Origin: JBKHXU01 sp046565865
Lineage (GTDB): Bacteria > Pseudomonadota > Gammaproteobacteria > Acidiferrobacterales > Sulfurifustaceae
Direction: 5' to 3'
Length of the DNA: 15,530 nucleotides
NCBI GenBank assembly: GCA_046565865.1
Contig: JBKHXU010000174.1
Location: 1-15,530 of the forward strand
Program-made: the position numbers and the translations under genes
Notes under the pieces: generated by a model
The model's database searches: none
What the model saw: the letters and a program-made list of their open reading frames with translations, nothing else
Told to the model about the DNA's origin: nothing
In this document: one piece after another, positions 13,436-15,530 of the stretch
How positions within the stretch are numbered: position 1 is the first letter of the stretch
Layout of the letters: each line of letters opens with the position of its first letter

Positions 13436-13867
13436 CTACAGATGCTTCACCATCAGTACCGAGCTCGACGGGCACAAGGCGGAAAACTCGGCCGTCCGGC
13501 GCAGCGCGTCCGGCGCCGCATCGCGTGCTATCGCGGCGTAACGGCGGTGCGCGAAGTAGTGCGACGCGGTGGTGGTCAGGAGATACAGATCGCGGGCGCC
13601 GCGTCCGGCGGCGTAGCGTTCGGCGTGCGCCAACAATGCCGCGCCCAGGCCGGCACCGCGTCGCGGCGCGGCCACCGTCAGCGAACGCAGCAGCGCCGCC
13701 GATCCCAGCGGCTCGATACCGACGATGCCGTCCAGCACCGGCCCGTTCCAGGCGCCGAAAAAATGTTCCAGGTGCGCGGGTGTGATATCCGCCAGCGGCA
13801 GCTGCGCCGCCGCCAACAGCGCGGTGACGGCGTCTTGCGGCGGATGGCGCACGATGTCATGTGTCAT
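13436..13867 (-). CDS. ArsN2-like GNAT acetyltransferase
   Basis: The 143-aa product has a GNAT domain with acetyl-CoA loop RRGAGLGAALL. The order LLRSLTVAAPRRGAGLGAALLAHAERYA, then DLYLLTTTASHYFAHRRYAAIARDAAPDALRRTAEFSALCPSSSVLM, matches the family annotated as arsenic resistance N-acetyltransferase ArsN2 (TTTA-x-x-FF/YF and FxxLCPxSxxxM are its usual signatures). No arsenic genes (arsR, arsB, arsC) are in the window, so the arsenic link rests on family name only, and I leave the symbol blank. The ATG at 13867 lies 11 nt inside the M23 gene's end. A start further upstream would overlap that gene by more. Confidence 0.85.
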   Translation of the reverse strand: MTHDIVRHPPQDAVTALLAAAQLPLADITPAHLEHFFGAWNGPVLDGIVGIEPLGSAALLRSLTVAAPRRGAGLGAALLAHAERYAAGRGARDLYLLTTTASHYFAHRRYAAIARDAAPDALRRTAEFSALCPSSSVLMVKHL

Positions 13868-14564
13868 GGCGGATGAACTCGCGCAAACCGGGCATCCCGT
13901 GTGTGACCGCACGCCACGCGCCGTTGCGCCGCGCCTCGTATCGCTCGAAGTCGCACGGCAGCCCCTGCGCGTGGCGGATATCGGCGCGGTCCATCAGCTG
14001 GAAGTGCAGATGCGGCGCGGTGGAGTTGCCGGAGTGTCCGACGTCCGCGAGGTGCTGGCCGCAGGTGACCGTGTCGCCGTCATGCACGCGCACCGAACGC
14101 GTGTGCGCGTGGGCCAGGAGCGCATAGACTTCCCGGTCCGGCATTTTGAGGATGATGTAGTTGCCGAGCGCCGGGCGTAGGTCATCCGTCGTTCTCGGTC
14201 CGCGCAGTCGCGGATGCCGCAGCAGCACCGTGAGTACCAGCGCCAAATCGGCAAGTGGGTGCAACCGCCGGCGTTCCGGCCAGCCGTCGCGCGCGGCGAT
14301 CACCGTGCCGGCGAACGGCGCATAAATCGGTGCGCGCCACCCCGGGCACGCGTCGAGCGTAACGCCGGCGAGCCAATAGCGCAGCGCCGAGCCGCGAAAA
14401 AACCTCCAGCCGCGCCCCGGTTCGATGCGCAAGAAGTCGTACGCATAGCGCTGGCCGAGGGCGTCGGTGCCGTGGCTCGGCACGCGCGCGGCCGGCGTGT
14501 GGGCGGCGACCCACTCGCCGCGCAGCGGGAACGCCACGGTGAACGTCGGTATGGCGGCGGTCAT
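13857..14564 (-). CDS. M23-family metallopeptidase with non-canonical first motif
   Basis: This 235-aa protein has no signal peptide and a LytM-type fold. It shows FPLRGEWVAAHTPAARVPSHGTDALGQRYAYDFLR (12-46), a beta region APIYAPFAGTVIAARDGW (78-95), GNYIILKMPDREVYALLAHAHTRSV (134-158), GDTVTCGQHLADVGHSGNSTAPHLHFQLMD (163-192). The HxH zinc motif (H186, H188) and the H152/H154 segment are present. The usual HxxxD motif before the DF pair reads RYAYD (39-43), so its histidine is replaced by Arg; H31 may substitute. Members cut peptidoglycan cross-bridges, but cytosolic members without a signal also exist. The ATG at 14564 is chosen because conserved sequence begins there; an ATG at 14639 in the same frame would add 25 arginine-rich residues. 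Overlaps the next gene by 11 nt. Confidence 0.82.
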   Translation of the reverse strand: MTAAIPTFTVAFPLRGEWVAAHTPAARVPSHGTDALGQRYAYDFLRIEPGRGWRFFRGSALRYWLAGVTLDACPGWRAPIYAPFAGTVIAARDGWPERRRLHPLADLALVLTVLLRHPRLRGPRTTDDLRPALGNYIILKMPDREVYALLAHAHTRSVRVHDGDTVTCGQHLADVGHSGNSTAPHLHFQLMDRADIRHAQGLPCDFERYEARRNGAWRAVTHGMPGLREFIRHDT

Positions 14565-14651
14565 TCCAGCGACTCGTATGCGGCGATCGACAGCGTCAGC
14601 GGAGTCATCAATGTATCGAGCGGCTGATCGGCACACCATCGCTACCTACGG

Positions 14652-15515
14652 TCACGTTGTCAACGGCGTGGCGCCGCCCGCAGACACCATTACGACCAGT
14701 ATCGAAAAGATCACGAGATCGGCCGCGACGTGCGCGAGCCACGGTGCCAGCAGCCCCGCCGCGCGCCGGCGGATCAGCCCGAGCAGCATGCCGTACACCA
14801 GCACCATGACGAAACCTAATACCCCGTTGGGAAACCCGGAGAGGTAGTGCCCGGCGGCGAACGCGACGGCCTGGACGGCGATCGCATGGTGGCCCGCGCC
14901 GAGCGCGCTGTCGAGCGCCTCCATTAACACACCGCGAAAAATGATCTCTTCCAGGGCCGCATTCAGCGCCGCGAACGCGATGGCCGCCAACGGCAGCACC
15001 CAAACCGGGACGTCCGGCACCAGCGCCAGGTGGTGTCCGAGGTCGGGTTTGGTCCATGCCACCCAAGCCACCAGCGCCACGGCAGAAACGGCCACGGTTG
15101 CGAGTATCAGCAGTTGCGTGCCGCGATCGAGCCAGCCGAGGCGCAGCCACCCAACGGAACGGCGCAGCGGCGCGACGGCAATCACCACCGCCGCGTACGC
15201 TAACAACGGCACGAGCAGGATGAGCGGCCAGAGCCGAAGCAGCGGAACGGCAGCCACCAGCGCGATCCACAACAGCGACAACACGAGAGCGTGCACCGCG
15301 TAAATCGCCCGATACGCGATGGCCGCCGGCAACAGCAGTACCAGTGCCGCGATCGCGCCGACCCACAGGGGATGCGGCAGGACCATGACGAGAGACAATG
15401 CGGCGACCGCCGCGACGATGATCGTTGCCCCCGCGCGCGAGGAGCGCGGCGGTGGGGCGATCGTTCCGGCAATGTTAATGCGGCGCGACAGCGGGGTGAC
15501 ACCGTTCGGTTTCAT
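14652..15515 (-). CDS. CPBP-family intramembrane metalloprotease
   Basis: The 287-aa protein has about eight hydrophobic helices and a short polar start. The CPBP (CAAX protease and bacteriocin-processing) motifs are E189-E190 with R194 in LEEIIFRG, H223 in FAAGH, and H262 with D266 in AHVAAD. The position of the motifs in the last third is standard. Bacterial CPBP proteins are intramembrane proteases with roles ranging from bacteriocin self-immunity to unknown processing; no bacteriocin gene is near. The ATG lies 15 nt from the window edge, so the ribosome binding site cannot be judged well (no clear Shine-Dalgarno is visible) and a longer form starting outside the window is possible. It heads the run of eight minus-strand genes visible here. 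Confidence 0.85.
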   Translation of the reverse strand: MKPNGVTPLSRRINIAGTIAPPPRSSRAGATIIVAAVAALSLVMVLPHPLWVGAIAALVLLLPAAIAYRAIYAVHALVLSLLWIALVAAVPLLRLWPLILLVPLLAYAAVVIAVAPLRRSVGWLRLGWLDRGTQLLILATVAVSAVALVAWVAWTKPDLGHHLALVPDVPVWVLPLAAIAFAALNAALEEIIFRGVLMEALDSALGAGHHAIAVQAVAFAAGHYLSGFPNGVLGFVMVLVYGMLLGLIRRRAAGLLAPWLAHVAADLVIFSILVVMVSAGGATPLTT

Positions 15516-15530
15516 GTTGTCTTAGTCGCT

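Noticed and set aside
1..15530. CRISPR arrays, tRNA or rRNA genes, phage or IS elements, toxin-antitoxin or defence operons
   Set aside because: No regularly spaced repeats, tRNA cloverleaf, transposase or integrase motifs were seen on either strand.

Overview
The window is 15.5 kb of gene-dense, GC-rich chromosomal DNA. The gene content suggests a gammaproteobacterium, possibly an autotrophic or sulfur-oxidising lineage: a PrkB-type phosphoribulokinase, a GcvR-like double-ACT regulator, a YajD-type HNH protein, a DsrC/TusE-family protein, NnrU and LemA/TPM proteins. The taxonomic placement is inference from gene families; there is no rRNA or tRNA in the window. No plasmid, phage, transposase, CRISPR or defence locus was seen.

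Left part (1-5,000). A chalcone-isomerase-like secreted protein (cut by the window edge) is translationally coupled to NnrU. A DsrC/TusE-like protein with no cysteines reads the other way. It converges on an EamA-type transporter whose mRNA leader looks like a transcription attenuator: a good sigma70 promoter, about 160 nt of structured leader with a 33-codon ORF, and a strong intrinsic terminator ending at the transporter's ribosome binding site. YajD and the GcvR-like protein follow on the plus strand. A dispersed inverted-repeat element separates GcvR from a convergent phosphoribulokinase.

Middle (5,000-11,000). A Tat-exported dienelactone-hydrolase-family protein (plus strand) converges on a degenerate GGDEF protein. 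From there to the right edge every gene is on the minus strand. A lemA-TPM-TPM operon with a perfect -10 box follows, then a PAS hybrid histidine kinase with a C-terminal receiver.

Right part (11,000-15,530). Eight tightly packed or overlapping minus-strand genes, listed in the direction of transcription: CPBP membrane protease, M23 peptidase, ArsN2-like acetyltransferase, an unknown four-helix membrane protein, a DUF2306-type membrane protein, a TfoX-N protein, an internally deleted VOC (glyoxalase-fold) remnant, and an inositol-monophosphatase-family enzyme. This is mostly conserved housekeeping and envelope content rather than a mobile island.

The items most worth following are the attenuator-like leader of the EamA transporter, the cysteine-free DsrC-like protein, the insertion in phosphoribulokinase, and the in-frame deletion in the VOC gene.
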